NCBI GenBank assembly: GCA_902762805.1
Contig: CACWPQ010000010.1
Coordinates: forward strand, 1-64,000
Direction of reading: 5' to 3'
Source of the DNA: an uncultured Bacteroidota bacterium
GTDB lineage: Bacteria > Bacteroidota > Bacteroidia > Bacteroidales > P3
Length of the DNA: 64,000 nt
Positions 1-8,525 of the stretch are shown in pieces. Both the position numbers and the translations under genes were made by a program. Within the stretch, counting starts at the first letter, position 1. Every line of letters starts with the position of its first letter. Below the pieces are notes generated by a model that saw only the letters and a program-made list of their open reading frames with translations, was not told where the DNA came from and made no database searches.

Positions 1-857
1 CCCGTCGTCGGGTTGGGGTAAATGGTAAATTGGAGGTCGGAGGTCGGAGGTTGGATACCTACGGTGTCGGCCGGGGGCTCCTCGCCGCCGCTGCCGCCCA
101 TGAGCCACTCCTCGCGGCGCGGCAGCACCACGCGGTCGGCTATACCCTGCAGGTACTCGGCCTGCGAAGCCTCGAGCGTGGAGTGGAACCGGCAGGGCGC
201 CACAGGCTCCTCGTAGAGGGTCTCGAATATGGCGCAGGCCACCAGGTACGAACCTGCCAGATTGGGGTGGATGTCGTTGAACACGGGGTGCAGCATCAGG
301 TCGTGGTGCGTGGCGTAATGTTCGCGGAAGCACTCGCCCGCCGGCGCGAAAGGCACGCCCACAAGGCGCGCGATATTCCGCACCGAGTCCAGGATAATCC
401 CCTGGGCCATAAGGTAGTAGTTATAGTCGCCATTGCCGGTGCCCGGCGGGATGCCGTAGCCGATTTCGTAGAGGTAGACCTTCGCGTCGGGGCTTGTGGC
501 GCGCAGCGTTTCCACAAACTGGCTGATCACCTGCGCCGTGGCGGCCGTAGAGAGCGACTGTCCGGCCGACTCGCTGGTGCCGGGTTGCAGCACCACCTTG
601 TCCCAACGCCCGTCGCCGACCAGGCGCGCCACCTCCTCCGACGGCAGCAGTGTGGCGAGGCCCGCGCCGCCCACGGTGTGCGACCGGACCTCCACCCGGT
701 GCCCCTTCTCCGTGGCTATCTGCTCGAAGAGGGTGGGCATGTCGTTCGAGAATGTGAGGCTGTTGCCTACAAAAAGCACTCGTTCCTGCGCCGAAGCGGG
801 CAGAAGTGACAGCAGGAGCAGGGCGGAGCAGAGTGTTTTCTTGATTCGATTGGTCAT
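1..857 (-). CDS. Secreted SGNH/GDSL-type hydrolase with T9SS sorting tail (partial)
   Basis: The reading frame runs from an ATG at 857 off the left edge, giving 285 visible codons. It opens with a signal peptide (MTNRIKK, a leucine-rich core, then PASAQ). An SGNH-hydrolase block I, FVGNSLT, follows, with the nucleophile Ser in GNS; NDIHPN near residue 200 fits the DxxH block V. After a low-complexity linker the frame reaches FTIYPNPTT, the usual opening of a type A T9SS C-terminal sorting domain, so the enzyme is probably exported and anchored or released by the type IX system. The linker contains GGAGGTC-type repeats (31-54). A carbohydrate-ester substrate is plausible given the upstream MBOAT gene, but this is inference. 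The 3' end is outside the window. Confidence 0.85.
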   Translation of the reverse strand, partial: MTNRIKKTLCSALLLLSLLPASAQERVLFVGNSLTFSNDMPTLFEQIATEKGHRVEVRSHTVGGAGLATLLPSEEVARLVGDGRWDKVVLQPGTSESAGQSLSTAATAQVISQFVETLRATSPDAKVYLYEIGYGIPPGTGNGDYNYYLMAQGIILDSVRNIARLVGVPFAPAGECFREHYATHHDLMLHPVFNDIHPNLAGSYLVACAIFETLYEEPVAPCRFHSTLEASQAEYLQGIADRVVLPRREEWLMGGSGGEEPPADTVGIQPPTSDLQFTIYPNPTT

Positions 858-880
858 TGTTGAGTCGTTATTTGAAGGTG

Positions 881-888
881 CAAATATA
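881..888 (-). promoter_or_regulatory. Bacteroidetes-type -7 element for the SGNH hydrolase gene
   Basis: On the minus strand the sequence reads TATATTTG, matching TAnnTTTG, about 24 nt upstream of the ATG at 857. Basis is motif match only. Confidence 0.55.
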
Positions 889-1035
889 GTCATATTTTTT
901 TAAATGGCCCCTTGGCGAGGGAAAAGTTTTTTGTAGGATGCGAAATACCATGGGTTTAGCATCCCGCGACAGGGGCGTGGATGGAGGGGAATGTGCCCTG
1001 TGACGGGGGGCAGATGGGCCGATTTTGGGAGCTGG

Positions 1036-1079
1036 ATGGGTCCTAGATGGGTCCTAGATGACTCCTAGATGACTCCTAG
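1036..1079. repeat. Tandem array, four 11-bp units
   Basis: Two copies of ATGGGTCCTAG are followed by two of ATGACTCCTAG, with no spacer. The array lies between the end of the MBOAT gene and the SGNH promoter. The exact 11-bp period is shared with arrays at 31338-31381, 44676-44785 and 60570-60624. Confidence 0.85.
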
Positions 1080-1112
1080 TCGGGCAGTGGGGTGAGAAGG
1101 AGGTGGGAGGGA

Positions 1113-2984
1113 CTAGAATTGGAAGTAGATGAAGGGTTGGAGGTCGGCGGTGACGAACTGGTAGAGCACCAGCGCCATCGCGACCACGAAGGCCGCCATC
1201 AGCCACAGCGGCATCCGGGCGAAGCACAGGCGGTAGCGGCGTTTGAGGCGTGTGGGCAGCCAGTGGACCAGCATGCCCAGGGCGAAAATCAGGAACACTT
1301 CCCAGTACGCGCCCACGATGGCCGGCACCTGTTCCAGGTCCCACTCGGAGCCTATCTGCGCCACCATCTGCGAGGCCGTCTCCCACGCCACCTCGTTGGC
1401 CTCCGCGGGGTCCAGGTTCGACCCGCTGCGGAAGAAGAGACGCGTGAAGCTGATGAACACGAAGCAGAAAAGGATGTTCCAGGCGGCATATAATTTTGAA
1501 TTGAGAATTTTGAATTTTGAATTCTTGGTCAGCTCCAGGAGGGTGATGGCGCCGGCGGCGACCACGGATATGAACCAGAGGAGGTTGAGGAGCGAGGAGG
1601 GGGGGGTGAGGGATGAGGAGTATTTGGCGAGGGTGAGCGCCAGGGCGAGGGAGAGGGCCGTGGCGATGCGCGTCGGGGTGGACTGCCGGTGCCACCATTT
1701 GTAGACCAGGATGCCCAGCCCGTTCAGCCCGCCCCAGGTGATGAAGTTGAACGACGCCCCGTGCCACAGGCCGCCCAGCAGCATGGTGTCCATGTTGTTG
1801 ACGTTGGTGCCCAGCTCGCGTCGGCGCGAGGGGCGCAGCGCGTAGAGCAGCACCACGAGCACCGCCACCGCCAGCGCCGCTGCCGTGAACCAGGGGTGCT
1901 GGATGCGGAAGGCCGCGATGGCAAGTATCAGGAAAAGAAGGCCGTAGGAGAGGAGCCCCGCCGTGCGGTTGCCGCCCAGGGGGATGTAGAGGTAGTCGCG
2001 CAGCCAGCGCGAGAGCGACATGTGCCACCGACGCCAGAAGTCGGTGGGGTTCTGCGCCTTGTAGGGCGAGTTGAAGTTCACCGGCAGGTAGAAACCCATG
2101 AGCATCGCCACACCGATGGCGATGTCGGTATAGCCCGAGAAGTCGGCGTAGACCTGCAGCGAGTAGAGCATCAGGGCGGAGAAGTTCTCGAAGGGGGTGA
2201 AGAGCAGCGGGTTCTCGAACACCCGGTCCACGAAGTTGACGGCCAGGTAGTCGCTCAGTATCAGCTTCTTGATTAATCCGTTGCAAATCCAGAACACGGC
2301 CACGCCGAATTGGCGCCGCGAAAGGAAAAACGGTTTGTAGAGCTGCGGCACAAACTGGTCGGCCCGCAGGATGGGTCCGGCCACAAGCTGCGGGAAGAAG
2401 GCTGTGTAGAAGCCGAAGTCGAGCAGGTTGCCCACGTGGGGTATCTTGCGCTTGTATACGTCGACTATGTAGCTGATATTCTGGAAGGTGAAGAAGGATA
2501 TGCCGACCGGCAGCAGGATTTTCATCCCGATGCTGTACTCGGAGTGGAACGTCGCGTTGAAGATGTCGAGGAAAAAGTAGGCGTACTTGAAGAAGCAGAG
2601 CACGGCCAGGTTGGCCACCACCCCCAGCGTGCACAGCCCTCTGCGCCAGGCCTCTCTCCGTTTTCCCCCGTCCACTTTCCGCTCCCTGTCCATGCCGATG
2701 CCCAGCATCCATCCCAAGAGTGTGGAGCCGACCAGCAGGAGCACAAAGAGGCCGGAGGTCTTGTAGTAGAACAGCAGGCTGAACGCGAAGAGGTAGCCGT
2801 TGCGCAGCACACGGCGGCGGGGCTCGAGCGTGCCGTCGGCCTGCTTCCGCTGCCGCGCCACGATGAGGCCGAACAGAAGGTATACAAACAGGAAGAGCAC
2901 CCAAAAGTGGATCTGGGTGAAGAGTAGCGGCTGGTCGCTGTCGAACGAGACCAGGCTCAGCAGATATTCGCCTATTTCGCGCAT
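1113..2984 (-). CDS. MBOAT-family O-acyltransferase (AlgI-like)
   Basis: Polytopic membrane protein of 623 residues from the ATG at 2984. An in-frame ATG at 3014 would add ten residues and cannot be excluded. The MBOAT signature is clear: FFTFQNISYIVDVYK, FPQLVAGPI, DFSGYTDIAIG, FWRRWHMSLSRWLRDYLY and the catalytic-His segment GGLWHGASFNF. This family transfers acyl groups, often acetyl, to extracytoplasmic polysaccharides. The next gene downstream on the same strand is a secreted SGNH hydrolase, a common partner type in O-acetylation loci, but it has its own promoter. A repetitive AATTTTGAATT segment (1492-1524) is translated in frame as KFKILNSK in the C-terminal third, near the last membrane segments. 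Family certain; substrate unknown. Confidence 0.93.
   Translation of the reverse strand: MREIGEYLLSLVSFDSDQPLLFTQIHFWVLFLFVYLLFGLIVARQRKQADGTLEPRRRVLRNGYLFAFSLLFYYKTSGLFVLLLVGSTLLGWMLGIGMDRERKVDGGKRREAWRRGLCTLGVVANLAVLCFFKYAYFFLDIFNATFHSEYSIGMKILLPVGISFFTFQNISYIVDVYKRKIPHVGNLLDFGFYTAFFPQLVAGPILRADQFVPQLYKPFFLSRRQFGVAVFWICNGLIKKLILSDYLAVNFVDRVFENPLLFTPFENFSALMLYSLQVYADFSGYTDIAIGVAMLMGFYLPVNFNSPYKAQNPTDFWRRWHMSLSRWLRDYLYIPLGGNRTAGLLSYGLLFLILAIAAFRIQHPWFTAAALAVAVLVVLLYALRPSRRRELGTNVNNMDTMLLGGLWHGASFNFITWGGLNGLGILVYKWWHRQSTPTRIATALSLALALTLAKYSSSLTPPSSLLNLLWFISVVAAGAITLLELTKNSKFKILNSKLYAAWNILFCFVFISFTRLFFRSGSNLDPAEANEVAWETASQMVAQIGSEWDLEQVPAIVGAYWEVFLIFALGMLVHWLPTRLKRRYRLCFARMPLWLMAAFVVAMALVLYQFVTADLQPFIYFQF
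1492..1524. repeat. In-frame AATTTTGAATT microsatellite inside the MBOAT gene
   Basis: Three near-copies of AATTTTGAATT in a row encode KFKILNSK. The same kind of repeat lies in frame in the GSCFA gene (49671-49700). Being in frame, it leaves the protein intact. Confidence 0.6.
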
Positions 2985-3171
2985 AAAAACACTTGATAAC
3001 GCGCGTGTGTTCAATTTATTATATGGGATGCTAAATTTTCATCCGCCCAAAGGTGGGCAAAAACGTGCCTCCTGGGGGGTGGGCGCCGGCGCTTACGGGC
3101 TGCTGCGGCAAGTGCGGTGTAAAATTATTCATACTGGAAGTCAGCGCGTTGAGAAAAAAATGCAAAAAATA

Positions 3172-3203
3172 TTTTGCCGTGTCGGAAAAAGGTTGTACTT
3201 TTG
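3172..3203 (+). promoter_or_regulatory. Promoter of the tRNA-Ala pair
   Basis: TTTTGCC near 3172 (-33) and TACTTTTG at 3196-3203 (-7) lie about 25 nt upstream of the first tRNA. Both elements match the phylum consensus. Confidence 0.6.
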
Positions 3204-3228
3204 CACCCGATTTCGAGAGAAACAGAAA

Positions 3229-3302
<74 letters not shown>

Positions 3303-3310
3303 CAGGAAGA

Positions 3311-3334
3311 GGGTCGCAAAAACGACCCTTTTTT
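3311..3334 (+). terminator. Intrinsic terminator between the two tRNA-Ala genes
   Basis: GGGTCG and CGACCC form a 6-bp stem around CAAAAA, followed by six T. It stands between the two tRNAs, so the downstream one may need read-through or its own promoter. Confidence 0.7.
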
Positions 3335-3344
3335 GATAGAAAGC

Positions 3345-3417
3345 GGGGTAGTAGCTCATCTGGTAGAGCATTTGGTTCGCAATCAAAAGGTAGTGGGTTC
3401 GAGTCCCATCTACTCCA
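3345..3417 (+). tRNA. tRNA-Ala (CGC)
   Basis: 73-nt cloverleaf: acceptor GGGGTAG/CTACTCC, D stem GCTC/GAGC, anticodon stem TTTGG/TCAAA around TTCGCAA, anticodon CGC. G3:U70 supports alanine identity. CCA is not encoded. Confidence 0.9.
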
Positions 3418-3429
3418 CAGAACAAAGAG

Positions 3430-3459
3430 GAAGCCCCGGCTGCTTGCAGCCGGGGCTTC
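3430..3459. terminator. Strong bidirectional terminator
   Basis: A 14-bp perfect stem (GAAGCCCCGGCTGC and its complement) with a 2-nt loop separates the tRNAs from the convergent nitroreductase gene. Confidence 0.8.
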
Positions 3460-3467
3460 TGTTGTTG

Positions 3468-4109
3468 CTACCAGCGGTTGTGGTGGATGCGGGCGGGGTC
3501 CCACTTGTCCTTGGGCTGGGTGTCGCCGTTGGGGTAGCCGATGGGCACCACGGCATAGGGCACCACCGTGGCCGGCAGGCCGAGGGCGGCGCGGACGGGG
3601 GTCATGCGCTCGGCATAGGGGTAGCAGGCCGTCCAGCAGGCGCCGAGGCCGTAAGCCTCCGCGGCCAGCAGGAGGTTCTGGGTGGCGGCGCCCATGTCGT
3701 CGCGCCAGATGCGGTTCACCTGCTCCACGGCCGGGCCGTCGGGGTTGTCGCGCGTGGGTCCCATGTGGACGGTGTCGGCACAGAGGATGACCACGGCGCC
3801 GCTCTCCTTGTACATCCGCATGTTGAAATTGTCGCCGAAGATGCTGTCGTACTGGCTCTTGTCGGCGAGCACGACGAAGCTCCAGGGGCGCCAGTCGCGG
3901 CCGCTGGGGGCTGCCATGGCGGCGCGGAGCAGGTTTTCCATCACGGCGGCGGGTATGGTGTCGCCGTTGTAGGAGCGCACGCTCTTGCGGGCCAGGATGT
4001 TCTGCATCACCACCTCGGCCGGGTCGGCCTGGGGGGCGGTTTCTTGCTTGGTGCAGCAGGCGCCGCACAGCATAGCGGCGGCTGCAAGCAGGATAAAGGT
4101 CTTTTTCAT
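3468..4109 (-). CDS. Nitroreductase-family lipoprotein
   Basis: 213 residues. The N-terminus is a lipoprotein signal with lipobox LCGAC, so the enzyme is probably membrane-anchored and outside the cytoplasm, unusual for this flavin-dependent family. Nitroreductase features follow: RKSVRSY near the mature N-terminus (FMN phosphate contact), AAMAAPSGRDWRPWSFVVL, and a C-terminal LGLPATVVPYAVVPIGYP segment. Family members reduce nitro or quinone substrates with NAD(P)H and FMN. It sits 12 bp after the NamZ-like gene on the same strand and probably shares its transcript. Substrate unknown. Confidence 0.9.
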   Translation of the reverse strand: MKKTFILLAAAAMLCGACCTKQETAPQADPAEVVMQNILARKSVRSYNGDTIPAAVMENLLRAAMAAPSGRDWRPWSFVVLADKSQYDSIFGDNFNMRMYKESGAVVILCADTVHMGPTRDNPDGPAVEQVNRIWRDDMGAATQNLLLAAEAYGLGACWTACYPYAERMTPVRAALGLPATVVPYAVVPIGYPNGDTQPKDKWDPARIHHNRW

Positions 4110-4121
4110 GATGAATATTGT

Positions 4122-5285
4122 TTAATAGATTAGATATTTCTCACGGGTTTTCTTGAACTTGTCGAGTGCGGGCTGCCAGGTGGCGCGGATGTCCGCCTCG
4201 CTCATGCCGGCCTCTATCTGGCGGCGCAGGTCGAGGGTGCCGGCCAGCTTTTCGAAGAAGTTGCTCTTGAGGAAGAAGGGTTTTGCGTCGGCGGACGCGG
4301 CACGCCGCGTCCCTACACGGCGGTACATTTCCATCAGGTAGCGGAGGCTGAAGGCTGCCGTGGCGGTCTCGTTGCGGAGGTCGAGGGTGTCGGTGCCGTA
4401 GGTGACCCACTCGAAGGGGTAGTCGGTGCCGCGGCCGACACCACAGTTGGTGCCTTCGAAAAGGCAGAGGTTGGGGTAGAGTGCGACGGCATGGGCGGTG
4501 CGCAGGTTGGGCGACGGAGCGATGGGGAGGCGGTAGCCCACGCTGTCGCGCCGGTAGCCCCGCATGGGCACTACCGTGAGGTTGCAATGGCGCGCAGGCA
4601 CCCTGCCTGCGGTTACGGCAGGCCTCAGCCATCCCTCGCCGTTGATCATCTGCGCGTATTCCCCTATCGTCATGCCGTAGACCACCGGCACGGGATGCAT
4701 GCCCACGAAGGAGCGGCAGGCGGCGGTGTCCAGCACCGGGCCGTCCACATAGTGCCCGTTGGGGTTGGGGCGGTCGAGCACCACCAGGGGTATGCCCCGC
4801 TCGGTGCAGGCCTCCATCACGTAGTGCAGCGTACTTATATATGTATAGAAGCGGCAGCCCACATCCTGCAGGTCGAACACCACGGCGTCGACGGTGGCCA
4901 TCTGCTGCGGGGTGGGTTTCTTGTTCTTGCCGTAGAGCGAGAAGATGGGTATGCCGGTCTTGGGGTCGATGCCGTTGTCCACCTTGGCCCCTGCCGCCGC
5001 GGTGCCGCGGAAGCCGTGTTCGGGGCAGAAGATGACATCCACATTGACGCCGCTGGCCAGGAGGGTGTCCACCAAATGGGTGCCATCCACTATCGACGTC
5101 TGATTGCCCACCACGGCCACGCGCGCCGTGGGCCGCGAAAGGAGGGTGGCAAACGCTTCATGGGTGAAAAGGTTCTCGGCGCCGGTGGCGAAGGGGGCGG
5201 CAGCCGGGGGCTGGGCATGGCAGCAAGAGGCGAGTTGCAACAGCGTTGCAACACACAGGACCGCCCTTTGTATCAACCGTTTCAT
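4122..5285 (-). CDS. DUF1343 exo-beta-N-acetylmuramidase (NamZ-like), secreted
   Basis: 387 residues from the ATG at 5285, which overlaps the dut stop as ATGA. A signal peptide or lipoprotein-like N-terminus ends near SCCHAQ. Family landmarks include [37 protein letters not shown] and [20 protein letters not shown]1343 is the NamZ family; the Bacillus subtilis member removes terminal N-acetylmuramic acid from peptidoglycan fragments, so a role in cell-wall turnover is likely. Two palindromic GC-rich inserts sit in frame (4288-4320 and 4588-4622), lengthening loops where homologues run straight through. Start choice rests on the signal peptide and the dut overlap. Confidence 0.88.
   Translation of the reverse strand: MKRLIQRAVLCVATLLQLASCCHAQPPAAAPFATGAENLFTHEAFATLLSRPTARVAVVGNQTSIVDGTHLVDTLLASGVNVDVIFCPEHGFRGTAAAGAKVDNGIDPKTGIPIFSLYGKNKKPTPQQMATVDAVVFDLQDVGCRFYTYISTLHYVMEACTERGIPLVVLDRPNPNGHYVDGPVLDTAACRSFVGMHPVPVVYGMTIGEYAQMINGEGWLRPAVTAGRVPARHCNLTVVPMRGYRRDSVGYRLPIAPSPNLRTAHAVALYPNLCLFEGTNCGVGRGTDYPFEWVTYGTDTLDLRNETATAAFSLRYLMEMYRRVGTRRAASADAKPFFLKSNFFEKLAGTLDLRRQIEAGMSEADIRATWQPALDKFKKTREKYLIY
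4288..4320. repeat. In-frame palindromic insert in the NamZ-like gene, copy 1
   Basis: The core at 4293-4312 is a perfect inverted repeat, GGACGCGGC and GCCGCGTCC around AC. It encodes part of [11 protein letters not shown], a segment not expected in this family. Confidence 0.6.
4588..4622. repeat. In-frame palindromic insert in the NamZ-like gene, copy 2
   Basis: CGCAGGCA/TGCCTGCG (4593-4611) forms an 8-bp stem. It encodes [11 protein letters not shown] between GWLRP and CNLTVVPM, which are normally close together in the family. Confidence 0.6.
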
Positions 5286-5719
5286 TTCTTCCCGGTGTGT
5301 CCGAATCCGCCGCTGCCGCGCTCGGTGTCGGTCAGTTCCTCCACCTCGATGATTTCGGCCTGCTCGTGGCGGGCGATGACCATCTGTGCGATGCGCTCGC
5401 CGTCGGCGATGACGAAGTCCTCCTGCGAGAGGTTGATGAGGATGACGCATATTTCGCCGCGGTAGTCGGCATCGATGGTGCCGGGCGAGTTGAGCACCGT
5501 GATGCCCTTCTTCAGCGCCAGTCCGCTGCGGGGCCGCACCTGCGCTTCGTAGCCCTCGGGCAGCTCCATGAAGAGCCCCGTCTTCACGAGGCAGCGTTCC
5601 ATGGGGCGCAGCGTGACAGGCCCGTCGGGTAAAAAGGCGCGGAGGTCCATACCAGCCGACTGCGCAGTCTCATACTTCGGCAGGGGGTGGGGGGAGGTGT
5701 TTACTATCCTTATCTGCAT
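5282..5719 (-). CDS. dut: dUTP diphosphatase (dUTPase)
   Basis: 145 residues starting MQIRIVN. It hydrolyses dUTP to dUMP and pyrophosphate, keeping uracil out of DNA and feeding thymidylate synthesis. All five trimeric dUTPase motifs are visible: [37 protein letters not shown] and the C-terminal [11 protein letters not shown]. The ATG at 5719 is chosen because a TACTTTTG promoter element lies on the minus strand at 5744-5751, so any earlier start would precede transcription. It overlaps the NamZ-like gene by ATGA, so the two are translationally coupled. Confidence 0.97.
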   Translation of the reverse strand: MQIRIVNTSPHPLPKYETAQSAGMDLRAFLPDGPVTLRPMERCLVKTGLFMELPEGYEAQVRPRSGLALKKGITVLNSPGTIDADYRGEICVILINLSQEDFVIADGERIAQMVIARHEQAEIIEVEELTDTERGSGGFGHTGKK

Positions 5720-5743
5720 GGTGCGAAATGTCAAATTTGGCTG

Positions 5744-5751
5744 CAAAAGTA
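5744..5751 (-). promoter_or_regulatory. -7 element of the dut transcript
   Basis: TACTTTTG on the minus strand, about 25 nt before the dut ATG. It decides the dut start codon. Confidence 0.55.
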
Positions 5752-5817
5752 CGAAAAAAAAAATGAATGGCTTGAAAAATTAACCAAAACGTAACAACCG
5801 CATTGCGCCAATGTTTG

Positions 5818-5825
5818 TACTTTTG
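5818..5825 (+). promoter_or_regulatory. -7 element of the Na/phosphate cotransporter gene
   Basis: TACTTTTG about 27 nt upstream of the ATG at 5853, with TTGCG about 20 nt further upstream. It lies inside the longer open frame, ruling out the ATG at 5811. Confidence 0.55.
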
Positions 5826-5852
5826 CATATCATTAATGAAGCATTTTACCAC

Positions 5853-7535
5853 ATGAACACATTAGATATCTTATTCATTATCTTAGACTTGGCTGGTTCG
5901 CTGGCGGTATTTCTCTTTGCCATGAAACTGATGAGCGAGGGACTGCAGAAGATTGCCGGCTCGCGGATGCGGTCGGTGCTGGGCCGCGTGACGGGGACGC
6001 CGCTAAGTGGTATCCTGACGGGCACGGCGGTGACGGCGGCCATCCAGAGTTCGTCGGCGACGACGGTGATGGTGGTGAGTTTTGTCAATGCCGGCATGCT
6101 GTCGCTGGCGGGTGCGGTGTCGGTCATCATGGGTGCGAATATCGGCACGACGGTGACGGCGTGGATCATAGCCCTTTTCGGCTTGGGCGAGGGGAGCGGT
6201 GCGTTCAGCCTCCCGATGCTGCTGGCGACGGTGAGCCTGTTTTTCATATTCTCGAGCAAGGACCGCATGAAGTCGATAGGCCAGACGGTCATCGGCCTGT
6301 CGCTGCTGCTGATCGGCATGGAGCTGCTGCAGGAGGCGATGCCGAAGATCGAGGAGTATCCGTCGCTGCTGGAGGGGATTGCGTCGCTGAGCGGTTATGG
6401 GTTCTGGTCGGTGCTGCTGTTCATACTGATTGGCACGGTGATGACGTGCATCGTGCAGTCGTCGTCGGCCATGATGGCCATCACGCTGCTGATGTGCTAC
6501 AACGGGATGATCGGCACGGAGATGGCCATCGCGCTGGTGATGGGCCAGAACATTGGCACCACGATTACGGCCAACCTGGCGGCTATGGTGGCCAACACGG
6601 CCGGCAAGAAGGCTGCGCGGGCGCATCTGGTGTTCAATGTGGTGGGTGTGGTGATCACGCTGGCGCTCTTCCACCCGATTGTGAAGTTCATCCTGTGGGC
6701 TTTCCCCACCGATGTGCCGATGGCCATCACCCTGTTCCACACCATCTTCAACGTGGGCAACACGGCCATCCTGGCCTTCTTCATTCCGCAGATACTGCGG
6801 TTGGTGGACCTGATGGTCAAGGAGCGCAAGGAGGAGGGGGACGACGAGTTCCGCCTGACCTACCTTGAGCCCACGCTGCTCTCGACCGCCGAGCTCAACC
6901 TGCAGAGCGCCAAGATGGAAATCACGGAATTTTCGAAGCGGGTGCTGCGCATGTACACTTTCCTGCCCGGCCTGCGCACGGCGGAGAACGAGGATGAGTT
7001 CGACGGCATCATGGAGCGCATAGCCAAATACGAGGAGATTACCGATCACATGGAACTGGAAATCACCAAGTTCCTGACCAAGGTGGGTTCGGGCGACGTC
7101 AGCCAGCACGCTTCGGAGCGCATCAGCACCATGCTGCGCATCATCGACAACCTGGAGTCGATTGGCGACACCATCTACCAGATTGCCATGACGCGCAAGA
7201 ACAAGCGCGAGGACGCGGTGCACTTCGACGCCGGGCAGAACGCCAACCTGGAGCACATGCGCGAGCTGGTGGAGAAGGCGCTGGAGGTGATGGACCGGAA
7301 CCTGCACGACTACGACCATGTGGACCTCGACGCCGCCTACGCCGCCGAGCACGAGATCAACGCCTACCGCGACCGGCTGCGCGCCCAGCACCTCGACGCG
7401 CTCAAGCTGGGGGTCTACGACTATGCCATCGGCAACGCTTACAGCAGCCTCTACGCACAATACGAGAAGCTGGGCGACTACGCCATCAACGTCAGCGAGG
7501 CCATCGACAGCTCGCGGAAGCACACCGAAGGATAG
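5853..7535 (+). CDS. Na/phosphate cotransporter family protein with PhoU-like C-terminus
   Basis: 560 residues. The N-terminal half is a polytopic Na/Pi-cotransporter II module with the diagnostic duplicated QSSSA motifs (AAIQSSSATT near residue 65 and CIVQSSSAMM near 200), each followed by a glycine-rich NIGTT stretch. From about residue 350 the protein is helical and soluble with PhoU-like character. Such fusions import phosphate with sodium or help regulate its uptake. The start at 5853 agrees with the promoter at 5818-5825. It is convergent with the AraC gene, 16 bp apart. Confidence 0.93.
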   Translation: MNTLDILFIILDLAGSLAVFLFAMKLMSEGLQKIAGSRMRSVLGRVTGTPLSGILTGTAVTAAIQSSSATTVMVVSFVNAGMLSLAGAVSVIMGANIGTTVTAWIIALFGLGEGSGAFSLPMLLATVSLFFIFSSKDRMKSIGQTVIGLSLLLIGMELLQEAMPKIEEYPSLLEGIASLSGYGFWSVLLFILIGTVMTCIVQSSSAMMAITLLMCYNGMIGTEMAIALVMGQNIGTTITANLAAMVANTAGKKAARAHLVFNVVGVVITLALFHPIVKFILWAFPTDVPMAITLFHTIFNVGNTAILAFFIPQILRLVDLMVKERKEEGDDEFRLTYLEPTLLSTAELNLQSAKMEITEFSKRVLRMYTFLPGLRTAENEDEFDGIMERIAKYEEITDHMELEITKFLTKVGSGDVSQHASERISTMLRIIDNLESIGDTIYQIAMTRKNKREDAVHFDAGQNANLEHMRELVEKALEVMDRNLHDYDHVDLDAAYAAEHEINAYRDRLRAQHLDALKLGVYDYAIGNAYSSLYAQYEKLGDYAINVSEAIDSSRKHTEG

Positions 7536-7551
7536 TGTTTTGCATCCAGCC

Positions 7552-8364
7552 CTATTCGCGGAGGGCGGAGGGCGGGGCGCCGAGGTGCTTCTGGACGTAG
7601 CGGACGAGGTAGTTGGTGGAAGAGAAGCCGTAGTGGTCGGCGATGTCGTCGAGGGTGAGTGCGCGGTTGCGGAGGGTGCGGCTGATGTCGAGGGCGGTAT
7701 AGCGCGTGATCCAGTAGAGGGCTGACTGGCCGCTGACTTCGCGGCAGATGTCGCTGAGGTGCTTGGGTGTGACGCAGAGGGCGTCGGCATAATGAGCCAC
7801 GTCGCGGTGGCGGACGAATTCGCCGCGGTCAAGCATGGACATAAAGTGTTGCATGAGGAGAGCCTGCTGATTGGTGACGTGGCGCTCGCCGTAGAGTTCG
7901 ACGTGGAAGTCGAAGAAGTCGATAATCATGCACTGGACGGCATTGAGCATGGCGTCGCGGTGGAAGTTGTGGTGCGGCAGGGCGAGTCGGCGGCGGATGT
8001 AGTCGAAGTTGAGCGCGCAGACTTCCTGCTGTACGGCGGTGAGGTGCATGACGGGGTCCTCGAAGAGTGCGAGGTGGCCGCGCATGCCGTAGTTGCTGGG
8101 TGGGGTGGCCACTTCGGTGAAGGGTGCGGAGACGTAGATGACCTCGATGCGGAAGTCGCCGCTCGGTTCATAGTCGCGGAGCAGGAGCGCCTGCTGGGGG
8201 ATGATGAGGCAGTCGCCTGCGGCGAGGACGTGCCGGCGCGCGCCGAGGCGGAAAGAGCAGCTGCCCGCGCGGCAGAGGGCGTGGGTGATGTAGCCCTGCT
8301 GCTGCAGGTCGGCCGTCTGGTCGAGGCCGGTGGCGATGATGATGTCTTCGGTCAGCGTGCTCAT
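7552..8364 (-). CDS. AraC-family transcriptional regulator
   Basis: 270 residues. An N-terminal cupin-like sensing half (RAGSCSFRLGARRHVLAAGDCLIIP) is followed by two C-terminal helix-turn-helix units. The signature second helix region reads LDDIADHYGFSSTNYLVRYV, then QKHLGAPPSALRE. It is divergent from the five-gene redox and hydrolase operon starting at 8526, with only 161 bp between the two ATGs. The simplest inference is that it controls that operon and itself. The ligand is unknown; members of this subfamily often sit beside flavodoxin and cupin genes in Bacteroidales. Confidence 0.93.
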   Translation of the reverse strand: MSTLTEDIIIATGLDQTADLQQQGYITHALCRAGSCSFRLGARRHVLAAGDCLIIPQQALLLRDYEPSGDFRIEVIYVSAPFTEVATPPSNYGMRGHLALFEDPVMHLTAVQQEVCALNFDYIRRRLALPHHNFHRDAMLNAVQCMIIDFFDFHVELYGERHVTNQQALLMQHFMSMLDRGEFVRHRDVAHYADALCVTPKHLSDICREVSGQSALYWITRYTALDISRTLRNRALTLDDIADHYGFSSTNYLVRYVQKHLGAPPSALRE

Positions 8365-8443
8365 AACATTTTGATAACGCGGGAAGAGCGCATTTATTGT
8401 GCGGCGCGGCGCGCAATTTGTGCACTACGGGCGGCAATCTGTA

Positions 8444-8475
8444 TTTGGCCAATTGAGGTATCCTTTGTAATTTTG
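8444..8475 (+). promoter_or_regulatory. Promoter of the operon 8526-11892
   Basis: TTTGG at 8444-8448 (-33) and TAATTTTG at 8468-8475 (-7), spacer 19 bp, about 50 nt before the first ATG. The stretch up to the AraC ATG at 8364 would hold any AraC operator; I see no clear paired half-sites. Confidence 0.65.
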
Positions 8476-8525
8476 CAGCCGGAAACCGATACGTTTAATA
8501 CCTTATTATCAAACTGAAAATCAAT

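Noticed and set aside
1054-2904. Second long frame on the MBOAT strand
   Set aside because: Arg/Pro/His-rich and frame-shifted relative to the clear MBOAT frame.
5811-5852. Upstream ATG for the Na/phosphate cotransporter
   Set aside because: The -7 element TACTTTTG lies within these codons, so transcription must begin downstream.
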